Source: Rhizomys pruinosus (taxonomy: Eukaryota; Chordata; Mammalia; Rodentia; Spalacidae). From it: a stretch of 64,000 nt of DNA. The translations under genes were made by a program, and so were the position numbers. Position 1 is the stretch's first letter, and every line of letters begins with the position of its first letter. Below the pieces are notes generated by a model. That model did not search any database. It was not told the origin of the DNA and was given only the letters and a program-made list of their open reading frames with translations. Shown in pieces: positions 44,570-56,045 of the stretch. The stretch lies in NCBI GenBank assembly GCA_009823505.1, contig VZQC01005766.1:1020013-1084012 (forward strand). Direction: 5' to 3'.

Positions 44570-44640
44570 ATTTGGCCCAGTGGTAGAGTACTTGCTTGCT
44601 ATGTGCTAGGTTCTGGGTCCATTCCTAGCACTGCAAGTAA
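44570..44640 (+). repeat. ID-like SINE
   Basis: GGCCCAGTGGTAGAGTACTT and TTCCTAGCACTGCAA. Confidence 0.6.
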
Positions 44641-44689
44641 AAAATATTTTGACACGAAAGAAGGGAAAAACACAATAAACCAAAACTTA

Positions 44690-46120
44690 CGGAATGTGCA
44701 AAAGCAGTGTCTATCAAGTCATTTATAATTGTAATTCTCACACTAAAAAATAAGAACAATGTCAAATCAAAACCTGAGCACCTTAAACTGGAAACTGTGA
44801 GCAAACAACATGAAATCAGCAGAAGGAAGGAAATAGAGATCACTAGAGATAACTAAAATAGAAGAGAAAAATAGAGAATCAACAGAATCAGTGGCTGTTT
44901 TTCAGAGATTAAGAAAATTGACAAGTTGGAGCTGGAGGTTAAGAAAAAAGAAAGAAGGTGCAAATGCCCCAAATCAGCCACGAAGTAGAACATTTCCTCA
45001 CTTTCAGAAATAAAGTGGATTATAAGATAATGCAATGAACGATTGCATGACATCAAATTAGATGATCTACATGAAATGTACATGTTGACTTCTGAAAAAA
45101 AAAATAAAAAATTTGGATAAAGCTAGAACAAGTGAAGAGATAGAATCAGTTATCAAAACATCCTCCCAGCAGCTGGGTGTGATAGTGCATGCCTATAATC
45201 CCAGCACTTGAGAAACTGACACAGAACAACTTCAAATTGGAGGTCAACCTGTTCTACATAGTGAAGACCTTGTCTTGAAAAACAATACCAAACAAGTAAA
45301 AACCAATCCAAAGTCTTCTAGAAAATCATGGTCCAACACAAGTGGCTTTATTGGTGAATTCAACCAAGCATTTAAGGAACTAACATCTCTTCTCGAAGTC
45401 TTTCACAAAATTGGCCAGGCAAGACCACCTCCTGACTCATTCTGCAGAGCTCATTAGAAAGGCAAATAAAGGCTCCAAGATGGTCAGCAAGATGGCTCAG
45501 TGGGTAAAGGCCCTTGCCACCAAGCCTGCTCACCTGAGTTCAGTCCTTGGGACCAAAAAGGAGAGAACTGATTCCCACCAGTTGTCCTCTGATCTCCATA
45601 TGTGTCCCCACCTATGTACTCTCATTTCTACATATAAATAAATAAATAAATAAGCTAAAAAAGAAAGGTTCTGTAAGAAAAGATATATATATATATATAT
45701 ATATATAATGAGTATAGATCCAGAAATACTTAGGAAAATAATACAGCAAACAAAATCCAATACTATTTTAAAAAAATATTGTACAGTATGACCAAGTGGA
45801 ATTTATCCCAGGATTTTTGGATGGGTCAGTGTAAGAACCATAGGACATATCACCATGCTGGTAAGTGTAAGAACCATAGGACATATCACCATGCTGGTAA
45901 GTGTAAGAACCATAGGACATATCACCATGCTGGTCAGTGTAAGAACCATAGGACATATCACCATGCTGGTAAGTGTAAGAACCATAGGACATATAACCAT
46001 GCTGGTCATTCGGTGTCAGCTCATTCTAAGACTTTGGATCCTAGGTCAGGAAATTTTAGGAAGATTTTTAAAAGTTTTGATCCTAAATTTATTTACTTCA
46101 ATTTATTTTTTATTTAAAAT
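44690..46120 (+). mobile_element. L1 ORF2 relic, several interruptions
   Basis: Three sense-strand pieces follow L1 ORF2 order: 44690-45090 (GAAGGAAGGAAATAGAGATC), 45300-45480 (TTATTGGTGAATTCAACCAA) and 45770-46060 (ACCAAGTGGAATTTATCCCA). All frames are broken. A B1 (45165-45290) and a B3-like SINE with AAAT tail (45482-45655) plus (AT)n (45684-45708) interrupt it. Confidence 0.7.
45825..46004. repeat. 36-bp minisatellite, five copies
   Basis: Five 36-bp units, 180 bp exactly, differing at only a few bases. Starts within the L1 ORF2 relic. Because 36 is a multiple of three, several frames stay open; these are not genes. Confidence 0.95.
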
Positions 46121-46180
46121 AAGTTAGAAATAATGCTGTTTGCAAGGGAATGAAATAGTTTTAAATCTTAAGTGTTTATT

Positions 46181-46345
46181 GCCGGGCATGGTGGTGCATG
46201 CCTTTAATCCTATCACTTGGGAGGCAGAGGCAGGCAGATCTCTGTGAGTTAAGGCCAGCCTGGTCTACAGAGTGAGTTCCAGGACAGCCAGAGCTACAGG
46301 GAAATCCTGTCTCAAAAAGACAAAAAGACAAAAAAAAAAAAAAAA
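46181..46345 (+). repeat. B1 SINE
   Basis: GCCGGGCATGGTGGTGC start and A16 tail, full length. Confidence 0.92.
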
Positions 46346-46566
46346 TTCCTATTTGTGAAACCATAGTCCTTACTGTTTTGTCATTTGAACAAATGGCTGT
46401 CTTATACTGTTGTAGGTAATGTATGATATACAGGTAAGTATAAAGTAAAACCTTACTGTGGGTGAAGTATAAATCTTTTCTAAATATGACCAGGTTACTT
46501 CAGACAGTTGATTTCTTTTTCCTTTACCTCACTTTTAAATAATTTTTATTTATGTAACTTTTTTAG

Positions 46567-46718
46567 GTACCATCCACACAGTGTACCAACTAAGGCATGA
46601 TATTGATCCGCTTCGTTTCCAAACACTAGTGGAGTGTTTCACCAGCACTTTTGAAGAAGTGAAAATTTTGGCATTTGATCTTCTGATGAAGTTATCAGTA
46701 ACATCTGGACAGTTCCAG
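46567..46718 (+). CDS. Thada: Thada window exon 13
   Basis: 152 nt, phase 1 in, phase 0 out. Acceptor ACTTTTTTAG, donor CCAG|GTATTC. It reads GTIHTVYQLRHDIDPLRFQ through LLMKLSVTSGQFQ. The ECFTSTFEEVKILAFDLLMKLS stretch is a typical helical repeat shared with human THADA. Confidence 0.95.
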
Positions 46719-46903
46719 GTATTCAGGCTTTCTCTATGTAAATGTGTAGATTATACAAAGCCTTTATTTTAGCCTAGGTGAGGCCGTCAGGACTCTCCAG
46801 TTCCTTGCCTTCCTAAGTTTTCTGAGTGTCTTTTTTAGTTATCATCGTATCTACTCTTGCAAGGTGGTGGGAAATGGCAAAAGTCCAAGTCATTGAGCTG
46901 CGC

Positions 46904-46981
46904 TTTTTTTTTCTTTCCCTCGAACCTGGGTCCTCTGCAAGAGCAGTCAGTGTTCTTAACCGCTAAACCATCTCTCCAGCC
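46904..46981 (-). mobile_element. B2 tRNA-half only, with tail and target-site duplication
   Basis: Only the first ~62 nt of a B2, ending at the B box, joined directly to an A-rich tail (read in reverse). TGAGCTGCGCTTTT at 46894 and 46983 flanks it. Confidence 0.85.
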
Positions 46982-46994
46982 CTGAGCTGCGCTT

Positions 46995-47845
46995 TTAAAA
47001 ATTGCTTTGATGAAAGGGGAAGTGTAGGAGGCAACAGGTTTACAAGATTATTGGTAGGTTTCAGTTATATGGTCTCCCCAGTTCCCTTGGGCTTGTAATA
47101 TTCGATCAAAACACATCACTTACAGTAAAGTTGAGTTTTAAAAGATAATCTTCCTTATTAGTAGACCGAGAAACTGGGAGTAGATGAGGTAGAGAATGCA
47201 TTTCTGCTCTTCCAACAAGCAATAGCTAAACCGAGACTGAAACTTTAGAGTATTTGAGGTTAACAACAGTTCTCTTCCCAACTGTTCTACCCCCATTGTG
47301 CCCCAGTGTGGGCCCCATCCTGGGCCTCAACTCCAGCCCCAGTCTTCTCCCTGAGACTTTCTTCTTCCTGCCTTGGGTAGGAACCAAACATGGGATTAGG
47401 AGTGAAAGCACAGTGTGGTGTGTGTCTGCAGGGGATTTCATAGCCAGGCTTTCTGCTCTTGCTTTTGAGGCTTACTCTGGGACTGTGGTGTCACCAGAGG
47501 AGTAGAGGCTCTATTTGTTATTTGTTATAGCCTTCTGTAAGTGTTCTCCAGAGTGCCTGCAGGGGCTTCAGCTGAGTCATGGTCTCAGCCGCAGCTGTTA
47601 GAGCCTGTATTTAAGGTATAATATAGAGTTTGGCATGTCATTATCTCGGTGCAAGATTCAGAGTTGTGTGTGCCAGACAGCACAGTGTCTTTTTATGGCT
47701 TTTCCATGTCCTTGCAGAATCTCAGGGTGTCTTTTCTGATTTGCGGTTAGGAATTACTTTACAGTATCTCCCTATATCTGTGGTCTTCCATGGTGCCTTG
47801 GTGAGCAGAAGGTCCTTTGGTGCTCACTCTGTTAATTGTGCCCTG
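46995..47845. other. Intronic sequence without recognised features
   Basis: More GC-rich than average; no family recognised. Confidence 0.5.
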
Positions 47846-47849
47846 TTGA

Positions 47850-48010
47850 TTTTTAAAATTATGAATGTATTGCCTGGATGTATGTAAGTACACTCATGTT
47901 GTGCAAATGCCCACAGAGGTCAGAAAAGGGTATCCGGATCCCCAGGAACTAGAGTCATAGATGGTTGTTAGCCACCATGTGGGTATTGGGAATTGAATCT
48001 CTCCAGCCTC
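47850..48010 (-). repeat. B2 SINE with internal deletion
   Basis: Antisense B2 missing most of the tRNA half between GGGAATTGAAT and CTCTCCAGCC. Confidence 0.83.
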
Positions 48011-48427
48011 TGACCTGTAGTTTTAAAATAAGAGAATTTCTCTTGTCTGTCAGCTTAACTTCCCTTACTATTCATGACACGCACCCTTCTATCATATACA
48101 TAGCTGTGCTTTATTCCTGTCAAATGTTTGAGAGTATCTGGAGTGGAGAAGATCTGTTGAAAGACCTTGTTCTTACAGAAGCTATGGAGGGCCCTTAGAT
48201 AATCATATACTTGCCATGGAGACACCAGAATTTAGGAAATTTAATTCCTTGAATGGTTTGCTTTAGGGTTTGTTTCTGCTTTCTGGTCTGGTTGCATAGT
48301 AATAAGATGGTCATTGAAATAGACATTAAAGATTTAAGACTATTAGTTATATCTTCCAAAATCTTTCTTATATCCTGTATAGTATGTATTATATATGTAT
48401 GTATTTATTTATTTTATTTTATTTATT

Positions 48428-48878
48428 TGGTCTTTTTGAGTCAGGATCTCCCTGTATCCCTAGCTGGCCTGGAACTTGCTGTGTAGACCAGGCTGGGCTT
48501 GAACTCACAGAGATCCGCCTGTTGGGATTAAAGGCTTGTGCCACCAAGCTTGGATTGTTGATTTATTTATTTTTGATTCAGAGTCTCACTGTATAGCCAT
48601 GGTTGGCCTGGAACTTGCTATGTAGACCAGGCTGGCCATGAGCTCACCTGCTTCTGCCTCCCAAGTGCTATGACCAGCAATGCCTTAGCTGTAGTGGTAT
48701 ATATATATATTAGTATATATATATTTTTTTTTTTTGTCTTTTTGAAATAGGCTCTCCCTGCAGCCCCAGCTGTCCTGGAACTCACTTTGTAGACCAGGCT
48801 GGCCTTGAATTCATAGAGAACCGCCTGCTTCTGTCTCCTGAGTGCTGGGATTAAAGGCATGTGCCAACACGCCCAGCC
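48428..48878 (-). repeat. Three antisense B1 SINEs with (TA)n
   Basis: 48428-48556 (internal deletion), 48566-48675 (truncated) and 48731-48878; TA repeat at 48700-48725. Confidence 0.87.
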
Positions 48879-49092
48879 AGTATATAATTATTTTTAACAA
48901 TATAATTAACATTAAAGCATTCATAGAACACTAGCCTAACCACTAATACCTGTGTATAATACATGTTTGCAATGGCATATCTTTGTCATATTTCACTGTA
49001 ATACTCTTCTGATTTTCAGCCATTCTTTTTGTATAGCAACATATCCTTTATATTGTGTTAATATTTTAAATTTTGTTTACATTAAAATAATT

Positions 49093-49261
49093 TATGTGTG
49101 TGTATGCATGAGTACATAAGTACAATGGCTTGTATGGGGGAGGGGTGTCAAGGACAACTTGTGGAAGTCAGTTCTCTCTACCATGTGGATCCCAGGAACT
49201 GAGCTCATGTTGTCAGGCTTGGTAGCAAGTATGTTTACCTGTTGAACTATCTCACTGGTCC
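49093..49261 (-). repeat. B3/B4-type SINE
   Basis: AACTTGTGGAAGTCAGTTCT, CATGTGGATCCCAGGAACTG and GTTGAACTATCTCACTGG in reverse. Confidence 0.72.
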
Positions 49262-50363
49262 CCTGAATTAATGTTTTGATCTAAGTGGAATAAAAATATT
49301 CTAGATTTTTAGATTGTTTATTGTGTTTCTTACTAATTGGTAAGTAGTATAGTTTAAAGACTTACTCTCAGGTAGAAAAATGACTTAAATGGTTACATTG
49401 TACTTTCTGATAATTAAGATTTCACTTTTTGGCCACTATTTTAAAGTTTTAGAAAGTTAAACCAAATGGAAAATAATCTAAATAGAAATAAACTGCTACT
49501 CACATCAGTATGTGTAATATCTACTGTTTTGAAATTGTTAGCTATCATTAAATGTTTGTGTACTAATAATGAAGTTCAAAGATAAGTTTCTAATTTCCCT
49601 CCCTTATTAGGCAGTTATAGAATAATATAAATAGAATCAGAGTATTAGTGAGTAAACCCTGATGTCCAGAGTGGTGACCATTTAGCTTACCAGCTGTGGA
49701 CTTAGGAGTGGGGTCCTTGTCTCCTGTTGTCCACCCAGTGCTTTTCCATGGCCGTTGTATTGAATATCCCCTTGTTCTGTATTTTTTAGCACAGGCCATG
49801 AGTAGACACTTAGGAGATACAGGTGTGGGAGTCTGGATGCTGAATTTCTGAGGCTCATCTGGTTATTTTCTCTACCTACAATGTAGATCCTTTCTATGGT
49901 TATGTATTCTTCATGGAACCAACTGTATAGGAAGGAAAGAGAAGAAAGTAGGAGTGTGATGTTCAGAGAAAACATAAACTGAAAGAAACCACGCTGAACA
50001 AAACCTCTGTTCTGTGTAGAAATAATGAAGTGGTCTGGCTGGAGGAATAGCAGATTTCTACAGGGAAAGCTATACTTTTGCTATTAACAAAAAAGGAGGC
50101 AATTTTTAAAAGATATCTTTATCAATATTGAGTTGAGTTTCCAAATTGAAATTCTATTCAAGGCTTTCATTGCTGATTAGTGATCATTGTCAGTTACTAT
50201 AACAGAAGTAGCTAGCCTATGTTCATGGAGGGAAAAAAAAGCATTTCATTCATGTTCATATTGAGTCATAGCTATATGATGGGCAGTGAATTTAAAAATG
50301 TACTGTTTCTTCAGGTTCCAGGAACCTTTCCATGGTGGTGACTGAGTCTGTGCTTTATTCTAG
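49262..50363. other. Intronic sequence without recognised features
   Basis: 1.1 kb without recognised repeats directly upstream of exon 14. Confidence 0.5.
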
Positions 50364-50574
50364 GATTCTGGGAAACTACAGGGCTTGTTCCAGGCAGCAC
50401 TGGAGCTCAGCTCCAGCACGAAGCCTTACGACTGTGTGACAGCCTCCTACTTGCTGAACTTTCTGGTCTGGCAGGATGCTCTGCCCATCTCCTTGTGTGG
50501 CAGCTCAGCCCAGCACATCACACGTGGAGATGGAGAGAAGTCTGCTGCTGTGGTGGAAAGGAATGCACTCATGG
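50364..50574 (+). CDS. Thada: Thada window exon 14
   Basis: 211 nt, phase 0 in, phase 1 out. Acceptor TTTATTCTAG. The donor ATGG|GTTTGT departs from consensus at +3 to +6 but is the phase-correct GT. It reads DSGKLQGLFQAALELSSS through VVERNALM. The sequence is more GC-rich than its surroundings. Confidence 0.94.
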
Positions 50575-50672
50575 GTTTGTATTGCGGAAGTGACCTTTTG
50601 CTGCTACTTAGCAAACCTCATATCTTATTTGGTTATTAGAGTAGTTAATAGTTCAACATTTACTTTCTGGAT

Positions 50673-50839
50673 TTTTTTTTTTTTTTTGTATTTTTGAGAC
50701 AAGGTCTCCCTTTAGTCCCAGCTGGGCTGGAGCTCGCTCTGTAGATCAGGCTGGCCGTGAACTCACAGAGATCTTCCTGCCTCTGCCTCCCAAGTGCTGG
50801 GATTAAAGGTGTGTGTACCACCACGCCCGGCTACTCTCT

Positions 50840-50870
<31 letters not shown>

Positions 50871-51088
50871 NNNNNNNNNNNNNNNNNNNNNNNNNNNNNN
50901 NNGTCTGTGCACCCGGGTCGTGCAATGCCGCGGAGGTCAGAAGAGGGTCTCGGATTCCCCTGGAACTGGAGTTCTCCTGGAATTGGAGTTACAGACGGTT
51001 CTTAGCCGCCATGTGGGTGCTGGGGATCGAACCCGGGTCCTCTGCAAGAGCGTCGGTGCTCTTAACCGCTAGGCTATCTCTCCAGCCC
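50673..51088 (-). repeat. B1, then B2 with assembly gap
   Basis: Antisense B1 at 50673-50832. T30 and 32 N (50871-50902) are followed by an antisense B2 body to 51088. TACTCTCTGGTTTT on both sides marks the B2 target, so the N run hides only the B2 tail and 3' end. Confidence 0.9.
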
Positions 51089-51104
51089 ATACTCTCTGGT
51101 TTTT

Positions 51105-51555
51105 AACTTAACAGTTTGCCAGCATGTAAGAGAATCACAAATTCCATTTATGCAAATGAATAGTTTATTTACTTTTAACACTTAATTTCTAACCAGAAGA
51201 TTTATGCTAAATAAGTAAATGCAGAAATGTACCTTAAATTAGGCATGTTTTAAAGAGGGCAACCTCTTTTTCCACCCAAAATGTACTGTTTTCTGCAATG
51301 ATTTTACTGTGACCTGGGGGAGATGGCCTTTCTTTGTGTCCATACGGAGCAGAACTGCTTTGTTGGTTGGGGTATGCATTCTAATTGACTCTGCCTCATC
51401 TGACCCTGCATCTCCCTTTACACCTCATGTAGCCAGTTCAAAAACATATGGGTCTGGGAGGTTAGATCTCATGCTTTTCTGTAGGTATTTAATGGAAATT
51501 TGTGAGCCTAATATTATGTTAGTAAATCTTCCTTTTTGGAAGAGACCAATCTAGA
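51105..51555. other. Intronic sequence without recognised features
   Basis: No repeat recognised. Confidence 0.5.
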
Positions 51556-51556
51556 T

Positions 51557-51811
51557 TTTTTTTTTTTAATTAAAAAAATATTTTTATTTATTTCTGTATG
51601 TGTATGAATGTACTGTCTGCATGCAAGTCTGTGCATCCGTGTCGTGCAATGCCGCAGAGGTCAGAAGAGGGTGTTGGATTCCCCTGGAACTGGAGTTCTC
51701 CTGGAATTGGAGTTACAGACGGTTCTCAGCCGCCATGTGGGTGCTGGGGTTCGAACCCAATCCTCTGTAAGAGCAGTCGGCGCTCTTAACCGCTAGGCCA
51801 TCTCTCCAGCC
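51557..51811 (-). mobile_element. B2 SINE
   Basis: Antisense B2; CTAGATTT on both sides. Confidence 0.92.
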
Positions 51812-51819
51812 CCTAGATT

Positions 51820-52490
51820 TCTTTTTAATAGCAAAACAGAGGTCAAATGTAGAAAGATGATAGTTATTCTTTCCAAGAATGTAGACAAGGCCATGAGAAG
51901 GAGAACAAGAAGTGGGGAAAGCGGGTGGCTGGCCATTGGCAGCTTTGACAGGGTGGAGTGTGCTTGGGATCTGGGGGCAGAGGTGACAGTGCATGGAGGA
52001 GGACGCTTGTTAACTCAGGTTGCTTCGGGACAGTTGGGATGAAGACCTGGTAAAACAGCAGGAGGACTTCACAGAAAGGTTTTTTTTTTCCTTTTAAATA
52101 GTTTGTTTTCTTCTAAAAATAGAAGTTCATAGAATAATAGTAATTATACAGAATAGCAAAGGCAAGCAATGATTTTCTAACAATTTGTTTGGAAAGAGCA
52201 CTACTTTTTAAATTAATGGGGAAAGTCTCAGGTCATCTAAAATATCTAAGTTATGGTTTGTGATGGTTAGTCTTAATTTTTTTTCTTTTTTTTTTAAAAG
52301 GTTTTAAAGACATTTTAGTACTTTAAGCAATAGTTCAAACATAGAACACTCAAATATATAAGGTTCAAACAGCAATAAAATAAAAACTTTACAAGCTAGG
52401 TCATAATACTCAACAAGTAAAAGGTCCTGGGCTATAATTTACTGATGGAACATGTGCTTGGCATGTGTGAAGTCTTGAGTTCTAAATCCC
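51820..52490. other. Intronic sequence without recognised features
   Basis: No repeat recognised. Confidence 0.5.
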
Positions 52491-52499
52491 TAGCACTGT

Positions 52500-52640
52500 A
52501 TATTAGTTAGGTATGGTGGAATGTACCTATAGTTTGAGCTACTTGGGAGACTGAGGCAGGAGGATCACTTGAGCCCAGGAGTTCAAGGGGAACTTGAGAA
52601 ACATAGTGAGGCCCTAATTCTCTGTCTCTTTGAAAAAATT
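52500..52640 (+). repeat. Ancient 7SL monomer (PB1/FLAM-like)
   Basis: GAGCTACTTGGGAGACTGAG and GGATCACTTGAGCCCAGGAG keep 7SL sequence that B1 has lost. A (GT)n run at 52639-52662 follows. Confidence 0.7.
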
Positions 52641-52817
52641 CTGTGTGTGTGTGTGTGTGTGTCTGTTTCTGTGTCTGTGTTTGTGTTGGAGTATGCTCAC
52701 AAATGTGGGTGCATTGCCAAGGCAGAGGTTGATGTTGGGATGTTTTCCTCAATCTCTCTTCTACCTTAATATTATTTTAAATATTTATTATTTTAAGGTA
52801 AAAAATTTTAAATTAAG

Positions 52818-53040
52818 GTGCTGGAGAGATGGCCTAGCGGTTAAGAGTGCCGACTGCTCTTGCAGAGGACTCGGGTTCGATCCCCAGCACCCACATGGCG
52901 GCTGAGAACCGTCTTTAACTCCAGTTCCAGGGGAATCTGATGCCCTCTTCTGACCTCCGCGGCATTGCATGACACGGGTGCACAAACCTACATGCAGATA
53001 GTACATTCATACACATAAAAAAATAAATAAATAAAAAAAG
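52818..53040 (+). mobile_element. B2 SINE
   Basis: Complete B2 with AAATAAATAAATAAAA tail. Confidence 0.92.
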
Positions 53041-53164
53041 ATTATTATAAAATTTTTTAAAGAATGTCTTATATATTAGTGCATGTGTGTATAGGTATAT
53101 GTACACATATGTGTCCATGTACATGGATGCCAGAAAGCATTAAGTGTCCTATTCTATCACTCTC

Positions 53165-53566
53165 TGCTTTACTCCCTTGAGACAAGAACTATTGCTGAAC
53201 CTGGAGCTGTGCTGGTGAGCAGAAAGCTCCAGAGATCCTCCTTCTGCCTTCTTTAGTGCTGGGATTATACCATATCCAGCTGTGAGGGTTTGAACTCAGA
53301 TCCTCATGTTTGCATAAGTCTTCTTACCCACTGAGCAATCTCATAGGATTCTACTTTATTTACTTTGTTTTATGTGTATGAATGTTTTGACTGCATTTAT
53401 GTAATGGCACCTCTGTGTGCAGAGCCCATGGAGACCAGAAGAGGGCATCAGATCCTCTAGAACTGGAGTTACAGACTGGATTGTTAGCCACCTTGTGTGT
53501 GGTGGGAACCAACCCAGGTCTTCTACAATAGCCAGTTCTCTTAACTGGTAAGCCATCTGTCCAGCT
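53165..53566 (-). repeat. B4-type SINE, then old B2
   Basis: B4 at 53165-53350 (GCTGAACCTGGAGCTGTGC, TACCCACTGAGCAATCTC); B2/B3 at 53353-53566 (GACCAGAAGAGGGCATCAG). Confidence 0.8.
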
Positions 53567-53571
53567 CCCTC

Positions 53572-54040
53572 TTATTTTTTGAGACAAGGTCTCTTTGAAC
53601 CTGGAGCTTACCATTTCTGCTAGACTAGCTGACTGGCTAGTACCCCCAGAATCTACCTGTCTTTGCCTTCCCTCACTGACTGGGTTACAAATGTGTACCA
53701 CCAGGGCTGAAGAGATGGCTCAGCAGTCAAGAGCACTGACTGCTCTTACAGAGGACTCTGGGTTCTATTCCCAGCACCCACATGGCGGCTAAGAACTGTC
53801 TTTAACTCCAGTTCCAGGGAAATCTGACACCCTCTTCTGACCTAGCAGCATTGCATGACATGGGTGCACCAACCTACATGCAGACAGTACACTCATACAC
53901 ATAAAATAATAAATAAAATTCAAAAAACAAAAAACAAATGTGTGCCACCAAGACAAAGTTCTGCATGAGTGCTGAGGATTCACACACAGGTCTCATGCTT
54001 GCACAACAATAATTTTATCCACCAAGTCATCTCTCTGTCT
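53572..54040 (-). repeat. B4-type SINE split by a B2
   Basis: B4 halves at 53572-53702 and 53936-54040; sense B2 at 53703-53935. ACAAATGTGT(A/G)CCACCA on both sides of the B2 proves the order. Confidence 0.87.
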
Positions 54041-54073
54041 CCTCCTCGTCCTCCTTAAAAATTTTTTTGAATA

Positions 54074-54373
54074 GGGTCTCTTTTTTCGGGTCTTTTCAAG
54101 ACAGGGTCTCCCTGTTAGCCCCAGCTGTCCTGGAACTCACTCTGTAGACCAGTCTGGCCTTGAACTCACAAAGATCCGCCTGCCTCTGCTTCCCAAGTGC
54201 TAGGATTAAAGGTGTGCACCTCCATGCCCGGCTTTTTTTTTGGGGGGGGGGTGTCGCTTATAGACTTAGTTGGTCTCAAACTTACTATATAGCAAAAATG
54301 ATCTTCATCTGATCCTCCTTCCTTTACTTCCTATGTGATGGAATTACTGGCATGCTCCACGATGCCTAGTTTT
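54074..54373 (-). repeat. Two B1 SINEs and a G-run
   Basis: Antisense B1 at 54074-54231, ten G at 54241-54251, and a degenerate antisense B1 at 54255-54373. Confidence 0.8.
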
Positions 54374-54375
54374 AC

Positions 54376-54379
<4 letters not shown>

Positions 54380-54412
<33 letters not shown>

Positions 54413-54475
54413 CAGAGAGAGAGACTGAGAGAGAGAGAGAGGAGAGAGACTGAGAGAGACCGAGAGATACAAAGA
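54380..54475. repeat. (GT)n(GA)n microsatellite
   Basis: About 16 GT units, then interrupted GA units. Confidence 0.93.
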
Positions 54476-54816
54476 GAGATATGGAGTGCATGCTACAGCA
54501 CACTTGTAGAGGTTAGAGGACAGCTGTGGGTAGTTGGTTCTCTCCTTCCACCATGCGTGTCTCAGGGATCAACTAAGGTTGTCAGGTGATGTGGCAGGTG
54601 CTGTGCCAGGTGCTGTGGCAGGTGTTGTGGCAGGTGTTGTGGCAGGTGCTGTGCCAGGTGTTGTGGCAGGTGTTATGGCAGGTGCTGTGGCAGGTGTTGT
54701 GGCAGGTGCTATGCCAGGTGTTGTGGCAGGTGCTGTGCCAGGTGTTGTGGCAGGTGCAGTGACAGGTGTTGTGGCAGGGTCCTTCACCCACTCAGCCATC
54801 CCACTGGCCCTTCCTA
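54476..54816 (-). repeat. SINE expanded by a 12-bp minisatellite
   Basis: An antisense B3/B4-type SINE (GGTTAGAGGACAGCTGTGGG ... CACTCAGCCATCCCACTGG) contains about 16 copies of a 12-bp unit at 54581-54780, each carrying CAGGTG. Confidence 0.9.
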
Positions 54817-55224
54817 TCTCTTTTTTTGAAAGATAAACGAAAGAATAGCATCTATATCCTTTAAGCCTCTCTGCTCTTATATTTTGTATTAATCTTCACT
54901 TTGCTTTTCTTTATAGTTTTACTCTGTGTGTGTGTATGTCATAAAACAATATTGCTTACTAGATTTTAAATAGTGCCACATGTCATATAAGGATTTATCA
55001 CAGTTTATCAGTCTATTCTGTTGATAGACCTTCTTTCTAAATAAATAATGTGAATTTGGACATTCTCATCTAGGCTTTGTAGTACATAAATGTCTTAGAC
55101 ATAAATGTCTTAGACATAAATGTCTAAGACATGATAAACAAAGGAAAGGGAGATAATCAGGTCATAGGGTACAGGTACCTTCAATTTTATGAATTGATAC
55201 CAAATAAATTTTCTTTTCTTTTCT
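54817..55224. other. Intronic sequence with a 15-bp triplicate
   Basis: ACATAAATGTCTTAG three times in tandem at 55084-55128. Otherwise unrecognised. Confidence 0.7.
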
Positions 55225-55615
55225 TTAATTATTTTTATTTATTTCTGTATGTGTATGAATGTACTGTCCGCATGCGAGTGTGTGCACCCGTGTCGTGCAA
55301 TGCCGCGGAGGTCAGAAGAGGGTGTTGGATTCCCCTGGAAGTGGAGTTCTGGAATTAGATTTTCTTTTTTTTTTTTAATAATTTTTTTATTTATTTCCGT
55401 ATGTGTATGAATGTACCGTCTGCATGCAAGTCTGTGCACCCGTGTCGTGCAATGCCGCGGAGGTCAGAAGAGGGTCTTGGATTCCCCTGGAACTGGAGTT
55501 CTCCTGGAATTGGAGTTTCAGACGGCTCTCGGCCGCCATGTGGGTGCTGGGGATCGAACCTGGGTCCTCTGTAAGAGCGGTCGGCGCTCTTAACCGCTAG
55601 GCCATCTCTCCAGCC
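55225..55615 (-). repeat. B2 fragment and complete B2
   Basis: B2 3' part at 55225-55349; complete antisense B2 at 55364-55615 with GGAATTAGATTTT at 55350 and 55618. Confidence 0.9.
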
Positions 55616-55699
55616 CAGGAATTAGATTTTCATGTCACATTCCTACTAACAAATTGGGAGTTGTATTTCATCATCACCACAATTTGGTAGAGTCAGAGG

Positions 55700-56044
55700 T
55701 TTTTTTTGGTCTTTTTGAGACAGGGTCTCCCTGTAGCCCCAGCTGTCCTGAAACTCACTCTTGTAGACCAGGCTGGCCTTGAACTCACAGAGATCCACCT
55801 GCCTCTGCCTCCCAAATGCTAGGATTAAAGGCATGTGCCACCATGCCCGGCTTATAGTCAGAGTTTTTAAAAAATTCAGAAAATGTGGTATTATATTTTT
55901 GTTTGATTTTGTATTTTTCATTTTTATTTTCATTTTTTTGAGACAAGGTCTCATTCTCTAGCTCAGAATGGCCTGGACCTTGTGACAGTCCTCCTCCCCC
56001 AGCCTCTTGAGTGCTGAGATTACAGGCCCTAGTCACCTACCTGG
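55700..56044 (-). repeat. B1 and old B1-like SINE
   Basis: B1 at 55700-55853; degenerate antisense copy at 55930-56044. Confidence 0.85.
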
Positions 56045-56045
56045 C

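Noticed and set aside
45825..46004. Regular 36-bp repeats as a CRISPR array
   Set aside because: Units are directly adjacent with no spacers, in a mammalian L1 relic.
54534..54836. Repeat protein rich in Val, Ala and Gly
   Set aside because: Open only because the 12-bp minisatellite is a multiple of three; no splice sites, no homology.
1579..55600. Recurring ~60-100 residue open frames with [13 protein letters not shown] or similar
   Set aside because: All are B2 bodies read in different frames.
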